Part shown: in pieces, positions 1 through 7,890 of the stretch
Numbering within the stretch: position 1 is the stretch's first letter
How the letters are laid out: the number at the start of each line of letters is the position of its first letter
From: CAYRYU01 sp964428355
GTDB taxonomy: Bacteria; Muiribacteriota; Ozemobacteria; Ozemobacterales; Ozemobacteraceae
Assembly: GCA_964428355.1 (NCBI GenBank)
Contig: CAYRYU010000045.1
Location: forward strand, 1-54,185
Reading direction: 5' to 3'
Length of the DNA: 54,185 nt
Made by a program: the position numbers and the translations under genes
Notes under the pieces: model-generated
Databases searched by the model: none
Told to the model about the DNA's origin: nothing
The model's input: the letters and a program-made list of their open reading frames with translations, nothing else

Positions 1-2080
1 GATCCAATGCCTCGATTCCGTCCGCCAGGTTCTTGATGGGCCGCAGAAGGGTCCGGGAGAGGAACAGGGCCACGGCGGCCGCGATCGACAGGAGGAGGAT
101 TCCCGCGAGTCCGAAAAGGAGCTTCAACCTTCGGCCGGCCTCGAGAACCGGCTTGAAGGGTGATGCCGTAACGAAACAGACACCTTTCAACGCCGCACTG
201 GGACAGCAGGAAATCAGGAATCCCCCGTCGCCCCCACCCTGTCTGGCCATCGTGGGGCGCATCCGGGCCATTGCCTCCACCAGAACTCCGCCCGGAGGAA
301 GTATCTCTGGATGGCGGGGAGCCCAATCGGTTTCCTCCGGCCGGTATGCGAAAACCCCCTTCGGTAGGTTCTCCCTCAGGAATGATTCGTACATCAGGAC
401 CACGGGGTTCAGGATGATGAAGAACGAAGTGGGCGTGGTGGGGCCGGCGTTCCTTACGAGCCAGTACCAGAGGCCCTCACCCCACTTCAGCTCGAACGGA
501 ATGATCTCCCCGGGCCGGTCGATCAGAAGGGAAAGCCCGAAGTTGGGGCTCAGCAGCGCATCCCTGACGATCTGGTCAACCGGCGACTCCGGCTCCCATA
601 GCGGAGCTCCAAGGAGACGGTGCCGCCCGATCGAACAGAGATGGCCGGTCAGTCTCTGGAACATGCGGTCCGACAGCGTGGTGAACAACGATTCGTTGTT
701 GTCCGACCGGATATCCAGCTCGAGCCCCAGGCCCCGCTTGCGAAGGCCCTCGGCTATCTTCCCGACGGCGTCCTTCCGCCCTTCCAGAAGCTGGGGCCTT
801 TTCCAGATGGATTCATAGTATCCGGGGAGATTCTCCCGCCATTCCTGGAAGGAAGCATCGATCGACCTGAGTCTCGCGACATCGGCCGCATGGATCTCGA
901 CGGTCAGGGCTTCCTGACGGTCCTGGAAGAAGCTGGCCCCAAGTTGAAGCAGGAATGCGCCCGGGATGAGGATGGCGGTGAGAAACAGGAAAAGGAGGCG
1001 GGTCGAAACCCCGGAATGGGAAAAGGGAAACCACCCGGAACTGAACCAGACCACACCGATCACCAGGAAAGCCAATCCGCAGGATACCCTCAAAACACCG
1101 AGAGCGACCTGATTCCCCCTCGCACCCGTCGGGAGTGCCTGGAAGACGTCCAGCTTCCCACAACGCCGCTCCCAGCGGACTTTCCAATCCCCGCACCGCT
1201 TCTCCCCCGTACCTCCCGCTGGAGGAAGCTCGAGGCCCTCCGGATTCCGCCCCACCACCCCCATTGCCTGGGTTGCCCCGGAATCGGCTGCAATGCGACC
1301 GGAAGACACGTTGCCGCGTTCTTCCAACGGGCCACCAGCCGAGATTATCCAGGTTGCATCCGAAGCGAGGAGACGGCAGGCGTGATCCAGCCGGTCCTCG
1401 ATCGGAACCGGATGGTTCAGGAAGGCCAACGCGGCGCTTCGGGCAGGGCCTCGTTTCCAGATGACCAGAGATCTCCCATCCGGCTCGTTGGGGAAGGACA
1501 ATGTCTTTCCGGGCCTGTTCGAGATCCCCACGATCGGCCGCATTCCTTTTCCCAGAAGAGCCTTGTACAATCGGAAGGACCTTTCCTCGCTTTTCTGGCT
1601 CTTGAGGTCGTTCAACAGCTTCTCCACGACGTATCTCGCACCCAGCTTCACCCCCGGTGGGACCCAGAGCCGGCCGGAACGGTCCAGGACCCCAGCCTGG
1701 ACGTCCAGAAAAGCGGGAGGCAGGGGCAGGGCGGCGGCCGTCCCTGACGGCTCCGAAAAGGCACTTGATTCAAGCACCTGCGTCAGATCATCGAACCACT
1801 TCCGGAGGATGTTCCTTTCGGATAGATGGAACTCCAGGGCATTGGAATTTGCATCGAACCTCGAGGCAACGAAAGCCTCTTCGCGTCGAGCGGAACGCTC
1901 GAGAAATCCTTCCCCTATCAGCCAAAGGAGAACCACCGGAAGAACGAGCCCCAGACCGAATTCCAGGAGGCGGGCGAACAGGAGTTCCCGCGCCGAAGGG
2001 ACTTCCGGGGGCTGCCCTGCTCCGAGTCCGGGTTTCCCATGCGGGAAACCGGGATGGCCGGACCCTGCGGCTCCGCTCAC
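1..2080 (-). CDS. Membrane sensor protein with HAMP linker, partial (probable SpoIIE phosphatase paralog)
   Basis: An uninterrupted frame runs from a GTG at 2080 to the window edge (693 codons, C-terminus missing). The GTG overlaps the stop of the upstream phosphatase gene by 4 bases (GTGA), so the two are translationally coupled; no in-frame ATG lies near it. Seen: a Gly/Pro-rich cytoplasmic start, a TM segment near residues 40-58, a soluble segment, a pair of TM segments in the middle, a second long extracytoplasmic segment, and a last TM segment (LLFGLAGILLLSIAAAVALF) followed by LRPIKNLADGIEALD, the start of a HAMP domain. This is the same topology and order as the neighbouring 909-residue phosphatase, so a PP2C-like output domain probably lies beyond the edge. 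That output domain is inferred, not seen. The sensed signal is unknown. Confidence 0.8.
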   Translation of the reverse strand, partial: MSGAAGSGHPGFPHGKPGLGAGQPPEVPSARELLFARLLEFGLGLVLPVVLLWLIGEGFLERSARREEAFVASRFDANSNALEFHLSERNILRKWFDDLTQVLESSAFSEPSGTAAALPLPPAFLDVQAGVLDRSGRLWVPPGVKLGARYVVEKLLNDLKSQKSEERSFRLYKALLGKGMRPIVGISNRPGKTLSFPNEPDGRSLVIWKRGPARSAALAFLNHPVPIEDRLDHACRLLASDATWIISAGGPLEERGNVSSGRIAADSGATQAMGVVGRNPEGLELPPAGGTGEKRCGDWKVRWERRCGKLDVFQALPTGARGNQVALGVLRVSCGLAFLVIGVVWFSSGWFPFSHSGVSTRLLFLFLTAILIPGAFLLQLGASFFQDRQEALTVEIHAADVARLRSIDASFQEWRENLPGYYESIWKRPQLLEGRKDAVGKIAEGLRKRGLGLELDIRSDNNESLFTTLSDRMFQRLTGHLCSIGRHRLLGAPLWEPESPVDQIVRDALLSPNFGLSLLIDRPGEIIPFELKWGEGLWYWLVRNAGPTTPTSFFIILNPVVLMYESFLRENLPKGVFAYRPEETDWAPRHPEILPPGGVLVEAMARMRPTMARQGGGDGGFLISCCPSAALKGVCFVTASPFKPVLEAGRRLKLLFGLAGILLLSIAAAVALFLSRTLLRPIKNLADGIEALD

Positions 2081-4806
2081 GCCCAGCCTCCTTTCGGAGC
2101 CCTTCCCAAGGCGAAGAGCGTCAGGTCGTCGGACTGGGGGTTTCCCTCCCGGTGAGTCTCCCAGGCTGATTCGATCCGTGCCACGAGCACCCTGGGCCCT
2201 TCCCTGGCCCATTCGACGAAGATTTTCTCGAGTCGGGGAAAACCGAACGGCAGGGAATCAGCCCCGATGGATTCGACAAGGCCATCGGAAAACGCGAGGA
2301 GGAGATCCCCCTCGTCAAGCCAGGTTTTCAAGGCCGGAAGCTGGAGGTTCCGGCGAATTCCGAGAGGGAAACAGGCGCGCCCGACCCAGACGAACCGGTT
2401 CTCCTTGGCCCTCCAGATCAACGGGAAGGGATTCCCGGCGGTGGTCACCGTCAACCGGTGCTCGCAGGCGGAGAGATGCAATCCAAGGCAGCCCATCATC
2501 CGGCGTTTGTCGGTCAGGTGGTAGAGGATGCCGTTCAGTTCCTGGAAAACGCCCGTCCAATCGCCTCCCTTTTGGAAGTGGACCGCCGTGGCGGCTTTGA
2601 CCATCGCCGCGATCAGGGCAGACCCCACCCCGTGCCCCGAGACGTCTCCCATCAGAAAGCCATAGGTGCCGTCGTTGAGCGCTACCTGATCGAGGAAATC
2701 CCCGCCGAGTCGGGAACACATCTTCATCCGGAAAGCCCCGGAGTAACCCTCCGGAAGGGTCAGGGCTGCGGGAAGAAGGGTTTCCTGGACATCTTCCGCG
2801 AGATCGAGATCGTCGGAGTTCTCCAGCATCTGGTTGAACGCAAGGCCAAGCCGCCCCAACTCGTCGTTTCCGAAGGGGGGAATCCGGAAACCGCGCTCGC
2901 GACGGCGCAGAGCCCGGATCCCCTCCGAAACCGCCCCGAGTGGTTTCAGGATTCCGGCAGACAGCAGGTTCGTGCACAGGATGCCGACCAGGATCGCGGA
3001 AAGAACCGCCGCCAGGCCCTGGAACCGGAGACCGGCGATTTCGGAATCCCAGAGGCTCATCGGGAGGGCCGCAACGAGGTTGAAATCCTCCAAATGGATC
3101 GGTGGAGGGGAAAGAAGGATGAACTCCTCCGAACCGATCCGGGCGAAACCCGTCTGCTCCACGCCGGTCCGTTGAGTTTCCGCAACCAGCTCCGACATTT
3201 CAGGTGAATGCCTTCCTCCAAGCCACTTCCCCGCCCTCCGGTCGAATGCCAGAAGACGGAAGGGACGGTTCCGAACCAGGTTCCTTTTCAGGAAACGGAG
3301 TATCGCCTGCCGCCTCGAACATGTCATCGTTACATAGGGCGCCCGCATCTTGCTCCCCGGAAAAAACCGGGTGAACTGGAACTGCGAATTCCCGCCGGCC
3401 TTCATCAGGCCGAAGTTCTCCGTCGCGGAGGGGTTGACCGGGATCCCAAGCGTGGGAGTCTCGAGCATTTCCTCGAACATCCTCAACCGAAGCGAACGCT
3501 TCTCGTCACCAGGATCGGGTCCGTGAAGGACATTCTGGATGATCACTTCCGCAGTCAGATCCTGGAGGCGCTGGCTCGCCGGGTCGGGAGGGCCTTCCTG
3601 GCGGGCCAGAAGCTGGTTTCCGCCCAGGTCTTTCGCAGCGAGAAACGCTATCTGATCGGCCGCGATCAACCGGTCGACCCGACGGCCGAACTCTTCGAGC
3701 CTTCCCGATTGGAAAAGGGGATCCAGGGAGATTTTTCGAAACATCCCGAGAACCTTTTCGGGCTCACCAAGGAAACCGTGGTCGAAAACCATCATGTCCC
3801 CTCGGGTTTCCTGGAGGCGGTCCCTCCAGAAGGCTTGTTTCCGGTCGCCCAACCACCCGAGCGCAAGAAGGGACGCACCCACCAGGGGAAGGATCACCAC
3901 GTAGGCGAACAGGCCATAGAATTTCCCCTTCAAGGAAAACGAGCGGGAGTCCTCTTCCAGATGCTGGAATCCCATGGTTGCCAGAAAAAGAACCAACAGG
4001 AACGCAGCCCCGAAACACTCCCTGGACAGCCAGCCGCAACGGGGAAAAACGGGGCGTTCGAGGAAAAGGGTCACCTTGTCCTCGAACCGGGCGAAGAAGA
4101 TGATCTTCTCGGGCCTGTCGGGCGTGGGAAGGACCCTCAGCCCCTCCCCTGAAAGCTTCCGGCCCCGCCAGAGGTTGCGAATTCCGTCGAGAGGCATTCC
4201 CCGACTTCCCCAGATGGAACGATTCCTCCGATCGACAATGAGACCCCGCGTCGGACCCGAACCAGTTGCAAGAAAATCCCCCAAGGCGTTCTGGATGCGC
4301 ATTCGGGCGGTGAGCCTGGGGAACAGCCCGAGTCTGAGTGCTCCCGAAGCTCCTGCCACAGGCTCCCAGACAAACCAGGCGGATTTCTTGTTCCAAGTGA
4401 CGTCGAACGGAAGACCCGGCCTCTTTTTGAAATCTGCAGGCCGAAACCCGAATCCGATGATGCTTCTGACCTGGGAGGCAAGTTCCTGATCGAACTGGAT
4501 TTCCCCCGCGAGATACGAGACAAGGCTCCGGAACTCCTTCGAGAGAGGAACCACCGAATCACCCAGGATCATCGACCCTCGACACTCTTCTGGAGAAAGG
4601 TCCAGCGACCGAAAACGCCGGATCACCGCATTTTCCTCCCCCGCCTCCCCGAAAATGTGCCTCGCTTCGCGGAGGAGATCCTGGGAATGGGAGGAGATCC
4701 CGGAAATCAGTATCTGTCGCGATCCCCACCAGAGGAAAAGGAAACCCACCGCGGTCGGGAGGAAAACGAAAAGCCACCACGCAGGCTTTTTCGGCCCCGA
4801 GGTCAT
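2077..4806 (-). CDS. Membrane-anchored HAMP-SpoIIE (PP2C) serine phosphatase
   Basis: 909 residues. TM segments lie near 12-30, 263-280, 292-315 and 592-615, enclosing two extracytoplasmic regions, the second resembling a sensor between TM3 and TM4. A HAMP linker (about 616-668, ILKPLGAVSEGIRAL) leads to a C-terminal SpoIIE/RsbU-type PP2C domain (about 680-905) with the metal-binding and structural motifs GGDFLD, MGDVSGHGVGSAL, TTAGNPFPL, LLAFSDGLVES and SDDLTLFAL. Proteins of this family dephosphorylate serine-phosphorylated STAS anti-anti-sigma factors in partner-switching pathways; no STAS or RsbW-like gene is in the window, so the target is elsewhere or unknown. ATG 4806 has GAGG seven bases upstream. 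It is the first gene of a two-gene operon with its paralog. The extra TM pair and double ectodomain are unusual for the family. Confidence 0.93.
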   Translation of the reverse strand: MTSGPKKPAWWLFVFLPTAVGFLFLWWGSRQILISGISSHSQDLLREARHIFGEAGEENAVIRRFRSLDLSPEECRGSMILGDSVVPLSKEFRSLVSYLAGEIQFDQELASQVRSIIGFGFRPADFKKRPGLPFDVTWNKKSAWFVWEPVAGASGALRLGLFPRLTARMRIQNALGDFLATGSGPTRGLIVDRRNRSIWGSRGMPLDGIRNLWRGRKLSGEGLRVLPTPDRPEKIIFFARFEDKVTLFLERPVFPRCGWLSRECFGAAFLLVLFLATMGFQHLEEDSRSFSLKGKFYGLFAYVVILPLVGASLLALGWLGDRKQAFWRDRLQETRGDMMVFDHGFLGEPEKVLGMFRKISLDPLFQSGRLEEFGRRVDRLIAADQIAFLAAKDLGGNQLLARQEGPPDPASQRLQDLTAEVIIQNVLHGPDPGDEKRSLRLRMFEEMLETPTLGIPVNPSATENFGLMKAGGNSQFQFTRFFPGSKMRAPYVTMTCSRRQAILRFLKRNLVRNRPFRLLAFDRRAGKWLGGRHSPEMSELVAETQRTGVEQTGFARIGSEEFILLSPPPIHLEDFNLVAALPMSLWDSEIAGLRFQGLAAVLSAILVGILCTNLLSAGILKPLGAVSEGIRALRRRERGFRIPPFGNDELGRLGLAFNQMLENSDDLDLAEDVQETLLPAALTLPEGYSGAFRMKMCSRLGGDFLDQVALNDGTYGFLMGDVSGHGVGSALIAAMVKAATAVHFQKGGDWTGVFQELNGILYHLTDKRRMMGCLGLHLSACEHRLTVTTAGNPFPLIWRAKENRFVWVGRACFPLGIRRNLQLPALKTWLDEGDLLLAFSDGLVESIGADSLPFGFPRLEKIFVEWAREGPRVLVARIESAWETHREGNPQSDDLTLFALGRAPKGGWA

Positions 4807-5123
4807 TTCTGCCTCACCGGTTCACCCGGCCGCTCTTTCCGTTCACCGGCCGTCGACCTGAAATGTGTACAGGAAACTCGTTTGGGGGACACTTCCCAGG
4901 CATCTTTTTGCAACCGTTCCTCGATACAGTGGTCGATTGTAAGCCATCGGAAATGTACCACGCAAGGGCTGAAAAGAAAACCCAACGCCAGATCAGGGTG
5001 AGGGGACCCTTGTCGCCCCGGTTTGGCCAAACTCGGGAAACATCCCTTCCCGGGTCGCAGCGTTTCGCACCCCTTCGGAAATGATCACGGGGTCTTGCCT
5101 GATGGGCATCCTGGGGTTTGGGA
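4807..5123. other. Intergenic region upstream of the phosphatase operon
   Basis: 317 bases without a convincing gene. It holds the promoter described at 4936-4965 and an untranslated leader of about 120 bases for the phosphatase operon. A minus-strand frame at 4803-5030 has no ribosome site and no recognisable protein character. Confidence 0.6.
4936..4965 (-). promoter_or_regulatory. Candidate sigma-70 promoter of the phosphatase operon
   Basis: On the minus strand TTGCGT (-35) and TACAAT (-10) are separated by 18 bases. The start would give a leader of about 120 bases before ATG 4806. Pattern match only. Confidence 0.4.
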
Positions 5124-5795
5124 TCACCCTCCCGGTTTCTCTTCTATGGGAAGTATCCCCCAATTCTGAAGGCCCGCCTTAACCCCAAAACCGAGAAAAC
5201 CCAGGCTGACCGGCAAAAGGATGACCAGGGCAAGTATCCCATCAATGATGGATGGTTTTTCCCCCACAAAAAGGATCCGGATGTCCATTTTCCTGTCCGC
5301 TATTGCCTGGCGCAGCGATTGCGGGATCAACCCGGGGATCTCGAAAACATCCGGGGAGCTTCCATAACGGCCCTCCCGAAGTTTTCCAATCCGGACAAGA
5401 CGGCCCGCGGGGAAAGAGCAGGAAGCCGGCAATGACTTCATCTTCTCGTTCACAAGAAATCCGGCAAGAACGAAGAAGTTCCGGTCTCCCCGGAAGGGAG
5501 CAACGTACAGGGTTCCCTTCTGGGAACTCGAGGAGGAATTCGTCCAGGTCAGGAGGGGACGCGCCGCGGCCATTTCAACTTGGCCTTCGATGCGGGCAAA
5601 ATATCGGGACTCGATCTGAGGCCCATCGTCGGGCCGCAGCGAGGTTGGTCCGGTCAGACTTTCATGGGCCCCCGACAACAGATCGAGGGAGATGAAAAAG
5701 AAGATCAGGCCAAAAGGCAAGCAGATGATCATCATCCGCCGGTTGACCACCCTCTTGTCGGTTTCTTTCCCCGCAAGACCGGATACCCTCGACAT
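5124..5795 (-). CDS. Two-TM membrane protein of unknown function
   Basis: 223 residues, not recognised. A basic N-terminus precedes a TM segment (about 21-40), then about 140 extracytoplasmic residues, then a second TM near the C-terminus (LALVILLPVSLGFLGFG). The ectodomain has a Ser run and no Cys pair. Start choice: ATG 5795 lies only six bases from a good extended -10 box, which would make the mRNA leaderless. The alternative ATG at 5735 (MMIICL) would remove the charged N-terminus and has only a weak GGTGG upstream. It ends 318 bases from the phosphatase gene, so co-transcription is unlikely. Confidence 0.7.
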   Translation of the reverse strand: MSRVSGLAGKETDKRVVNRRMMIICLPFGLIFFFISLDLLSGAHESLTGPTSLRPDDGPQIESRYFARIEGQVEMAAARPLLTWTNSSSSSQKGTLYVAPFRGDRNFFVLAGFLVNEKMKSLPASCSFPAGRLVRIGKLREGRYGSSPDVFEIPGLIPQSLRQAIADRKMDIRILFVGEKPSIIDGILALVILLPVSLGFLGFGVKAGLQNWGILPIEEKPGG

Positions 5796-5801
5796 ATCCG
5801 A

Positions 5802-5830
5802 AGGCTATCATGAAACGTTCAGTGAAACAA
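5802..5830 (-). promoter_or_regulatory. Candidate extended -10 promoter, possibly giving a leaderless mRNA
   Basis: Minus strand: TTGTTT, 17-base spacer ending in TGA, then TAGCCT. Six bases after the -10 comes ATG 5795, so the expected transcription start falls on or beside the start codon. Confidence 0.4.
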
Positions 5831-5953
5831 GGATGTGGGAACCCTCCCACCCGGACGACCGCGGGGATTCCCGGCTCGCACACGGGTGTGGAGAGCCTGA
5901 CCAGGTTGGGGAGAATTCGTGCGCCTGAGGTGCAACCTGTTGGAAATAACGGG

Positions 5954-5982
5954 TTGAGCGGGAAAGCGGGGTGTGATAGATT
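5954..5982 (+). promoter_or_regulatory. Promoter of the cyclic-nucleotide-binding protein gene
   Basis: TTGAGC (5954-5959), 17-base spacer, TAGATT (5977-5982) with TGA just before it (extended -10). The expected start near 5989 leaves a short leader carrying AGGAGG before ATG 6009. Confidence 0.6.
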
Positions 5983-6008
5983 GTCTGAACCAAGTTAGGA
6001 GGAACGAT

Positions 6009-6464
6009 ATGTCCCTTTTCCGCAAGTTGGGCCAATTCGAGCTTCTTCAGGATTTCAACGAGAACGAACTCCGGACCCTGGCGACTTTCACCACCGAAAA
6101 GTCCTTCAAGGCCGGGGAAACCATGATCGAACGCGGAGACCCCTCAATCGAGCTCGTGTTCATCCTTTCGGGAAAGGTGAAGGCGACTTTCGACTACGTC
6201 GACAGGCCTTCCTTCTCCACGATCCTCGAAGCTCCGTCCCTGATCGGGGAAGTGGCCTTCGGCGATCAGCTTCCCCGCCCGGTCATTGCGGTCGCGGTCG
6301 GCGACGTGGACATCGCCGTCTTCCCGTTCGACCATTTCGAAATCATCAAGAAACAGGATCCGGCTTTCGGCATGAAATTTCTTACCCAGCTCCTCAAATC
6401 GCTCGCCAAGAAGTTCCGTTCCACCGGAAAGATGCTCGAGCAGGTGCTGAAACAGGGCGGCTGA
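6009..6464 (+). CDS. Stand-alone cyclic-nucleotide-binding (cNMP/CRP N-domain) protein
   Basis: 151 residues forming one CRP-type beta-roll domain: FKAGETMIERGDPSIELVFI, ILSGKVKA, then LIGEVAFGDQLPRP in the position of the phosphate-binding cassette, followed by a helical end (FLTQLLKSLAKKF). There is no helix-turn-helix, so it is not a CRP-type transcription factor. It more likely acts as a small signal-binding or scaffolding domain. The cassette has Gly-Glu and a following Arg-Pro, compatible with cyclic nucleotide binding, but binding is not proven by sequence. Start: ATG 6009 is preceded by AGGAGG at the right distance; an upstream in-frame start at 5973 overlaps the promoter and is rejected. 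A WYL-domain gene follows 60 bases downstream and may share the transcript. Confidence 0.88.
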   Translation: MSLFRKLGQFELLQDFNENELRTLATFTTEKSFKAGETMIERGDPSIELVFILSGKVKATFDYVDRPSFSTILEAPSLIGEVAFGDQLPRPVIAVAVGDVDIAVFPFDHFEIIKKQDPAFGMKFLTQLLKSLAKKFRSTGKMLEQVLKQGG

Positions 6465-6524
6465 ACCCCTTGTTCCACCTGAATACGAGAGTCGACTCAG
6501 TGAGACGACGAAAAGAGGAGTCGC

Positions 6525-6812
6525 GTGAACGAAGTTCTTAAGAGCGCGATCGAAGAGCGGCAGGTCGTCTGCTTCTACTACGAGAACCTCCTGCGGGAAG
6601 TCGAACCTTACGTCCTGGGAGTCACACGGAAGGGCGGGGAGGTCCTTCGCGGGTTCCAGACCGGCGGTCAAACGAAGTCCGGGCGATTGCCCTGTTGGCG
6701 TCTTTTCAAGATCGAGCTTGTCGAGCGGATCTACCTGGCGGGAAGGAGTTTCCAGCCCCGCCAGGAACAACCTCCAAAAGACGATCTGGCAGAAATCCAC
6801 GCGCGGATCTGA
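6525..6812 (+). CDS. Stand-alone WYL-like domain protein
   Basis: 95 residues from a GTG start with GAGGAG just upstream. The pattern IEERQVVCFYYENLLREVEP, then YVLGVTRKGGEVLRGFQTGG and WRLFKIELVERIYL, matches the core of a WYL domain (SH3-like barrel), normally the ligand-sensing part of WYL transcription regulators. The helix-turn-helix and WCX parts are absent. Single WYL domains have been seen near defence and nucleotide-signalling genes, but nothing here shows such a role. It follows a cyclic-nucleotide-binding protein in the same direction, which may make a small sensor pair. The charged C-terminal tail (RQEQPPKDDLAE) is probably disordered. Confidence 0.75.
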   Translation: MNEVLKSAIEERQVVCFYYENLLREVEPYVLGVTRKGGEVLRGFQTGGQTKSGRLPCWRLFKIELVERIYLAGRSFQPRQEQPPKDDLAEIHARI

Positions 6813-6848
6813 CCCGAACTCACGGTTTCTGATGCAGCCGCCCGCGGG

Positions 6849-6878
6849 TTGCCCCGGTGGGGGGGGTTATGCTAGTAT
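6849..6878 (+). promoter_or_regulatory. Extended -10 promoter set for a leaderless start
   Basis: TTGCCC (6849-6854), 18-base spacer, TAGTAT (6873-6878) preceded by TGC. Eight bases separate the -10 from ATG 6887, so the transcript should begin at or next to the start codon. Confidence 0.5.
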
Positions 6879-6886
6879 GTGACCCC

Positions 6887-7108
6887 ATGGCCTACTATTA
6901 TGTCGTTCCGTGTTTCCTGACGGCGGTTTTCCTGGCTTCCTACTGGCTCGTTCAGGCATTGCTTTGGGTCTTTGACTTCCTGAACCGCTTCTGGGACCAG
7001 TGGGACGAAATCCGCACCGCCCACCCCTTCGTGATCTACATCGAATACGCATACCTTGCGGGTCTGGTGTACTACATCGTGAAGTGGGAACTCTCGGGAA
7101 GCACCTGA
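6887..7108 (+). CDS. Small membrane protein of unknown function
   Basis: 73 residues from ATG 6887. An N-terminal hydrophobic helix (VVPCFLTAVFLASYWLVQAL) is followed by an aromatic-rich amphipathic stretch (FDFLNRFWDQWDEI) and a second short hydrophobic segment near the end (YAYLAGLVYYIV), suggesting a two-helix hairpin. Start choice: 6887 sits eight bases after an extended -10 box with no ribosome site, as for a leaderless message. ATG 6869 and GTG 6857 lie upstream in frame, with a G-run that could act as a weak ribosome site, but they fall inside the promoter. A strong terminator follows at 7176. No family recognised. Confidence 0.6.
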   Translation: MAYYYVVPCFLTAVFLASYWLVQALLWVFDFLNRFWDQWDEIRTAHPFVIYIEYAYLAGLVYYIVKWELSGST

Positions 7109-7175
7109 CGACCGCTCCATCGGTATCCCTTCGGGGTTATACACCGGATTTGACAAAGGGGTTCGTTCCAGTGAG

Positions 7176-7198
7176 GGCGGGTTGAGACCCGCCTTTTT
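7176..7198 (+). terminator. Rho-independent terminator
   Basis: Perfect 7-bp stem GGCGGGT/ACCCGCC with a TGAG loop, followed by five Ts. It ends the small membrane protein transcript. Confidence 0.85.
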
Positions 7199-7284
7199 CG
7201 CTCCGAAACGCCGGATCCCCGCGAGGGGCGGAAGTGTTCGCCCGCCATCACACAATTTTTCGCAAGGAAGGAAGACAGGAAGAG

Positions 7285-7818
7285 ATGAATGAAGAGCTGG
7301 TAAAACTGATTCCCGAGTTCAACGAGATCAAGAATGCCGATCTCCGCGGCAAGACGATCGAGGCTTTCGAACTGGCCTTGAAGAAAGGCGGATGGCAGGC
7401 GGCCGACCTCGGGAAGATCCCCTTCACCCTCCTCATCAAGGATACGACGGTTTCTTTCCTGGAGCATACCAGGGCGGTCACCAACGTCTGCATGGGAATG
7501 GCCCGCGCCATCGGTTCCGTCATCGGAAATCGGCTTCCCATCGACTGGGATATCCTCGTTTCGGGCGCAATCCTCCACGATGTCGGAAAACTCCTCGAGT
7601 ACAAGCTCGAAAACGGTCAGTATGTGAAGAGCGCCTGCGGAAAGCTTCTCAGACACCCCTACAGCGGAGTCCAGATCGCAACCCTGGTCGGACTTCCCGA
7701 CGAGATCAGCCACATCATCGCCAATCACAGCCACGAAGGCGACCACGGCAAGCGCACCACCGAAGGAATCCTTCTCCACCACGCCGATTTCACCACGTTC
7801 GAACCTCTGAAGCCCTGA
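7285..7818 (+). CDS. HD-domain phosphohydrolase
   Basis: 177 residues. The HD-superfamily metal site is visible: His in FLEHTRAV, the HD pair in GAILHDVGKLLEYK, His in LLRHPYSGVQIA, and HIIANHSHEGDH, ending in LLHHADFTTFEPLK. Such proteins hydrolyse phosphomonoesters or phosphodiesters of nucleotides. The compact single-domain form with LEHTRAVTN resembles the broad HDIG group rather than HD-GYP. The substrate cannot be told. ATG 7285 has AGGAAG upstream; the longer in-frame start at 7234 has no site. It lies between a terminator (7176-7198) and the leuC-like gene, so it may be a single-gene unit or may lead into the hydro-lyase genes. Confidence 0.88.
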   Translation: MNEELVKLIPEFNEIKNADLRGKTIEAFELALKKGGWQAADLGKIPFTLLIKDTTVSFLEHTRAVTNVCMGMARAIGSVIGNRLPIDWDILVSGAILHDVGKLLEYKLENGQYVKSACGKLLRHPYSGVQIATLVGLPDEISHIIANHSHEGDHGKRTTEGILLHHADFTTFEPLKP

Positions 7819-7821
7819 AAC

Positions 7822-7859
7822 TGTCATAATCCGCGTTCCCGGCCCGGACCGGGACGCGG
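7822..7859 (+). promoter_or_regulatory. Extended -10 box followed by a GC-rich hairpin
   Basis: TGTCATAAT (7822-7830) fits an extended -10. Directly after it, 7831-7859 can fold into an 11-bp stem (CCGCGTTCCCGG against CCGGGACGCGG, one bulge). There is no T-run, so it is a poor terminator for the HD gene. It could be the 5' end of the leuC leader. Confidence 0.3.
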
Positions 7860-7890
7860 TCATCATCACCCGCAAGGAAGGAGTCTGATA

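Noticed and set aside
7150..7155. Consensus TTGACA near 7150
   Set aside because: No -10 box at a usable distance; it lies just before a terminator.
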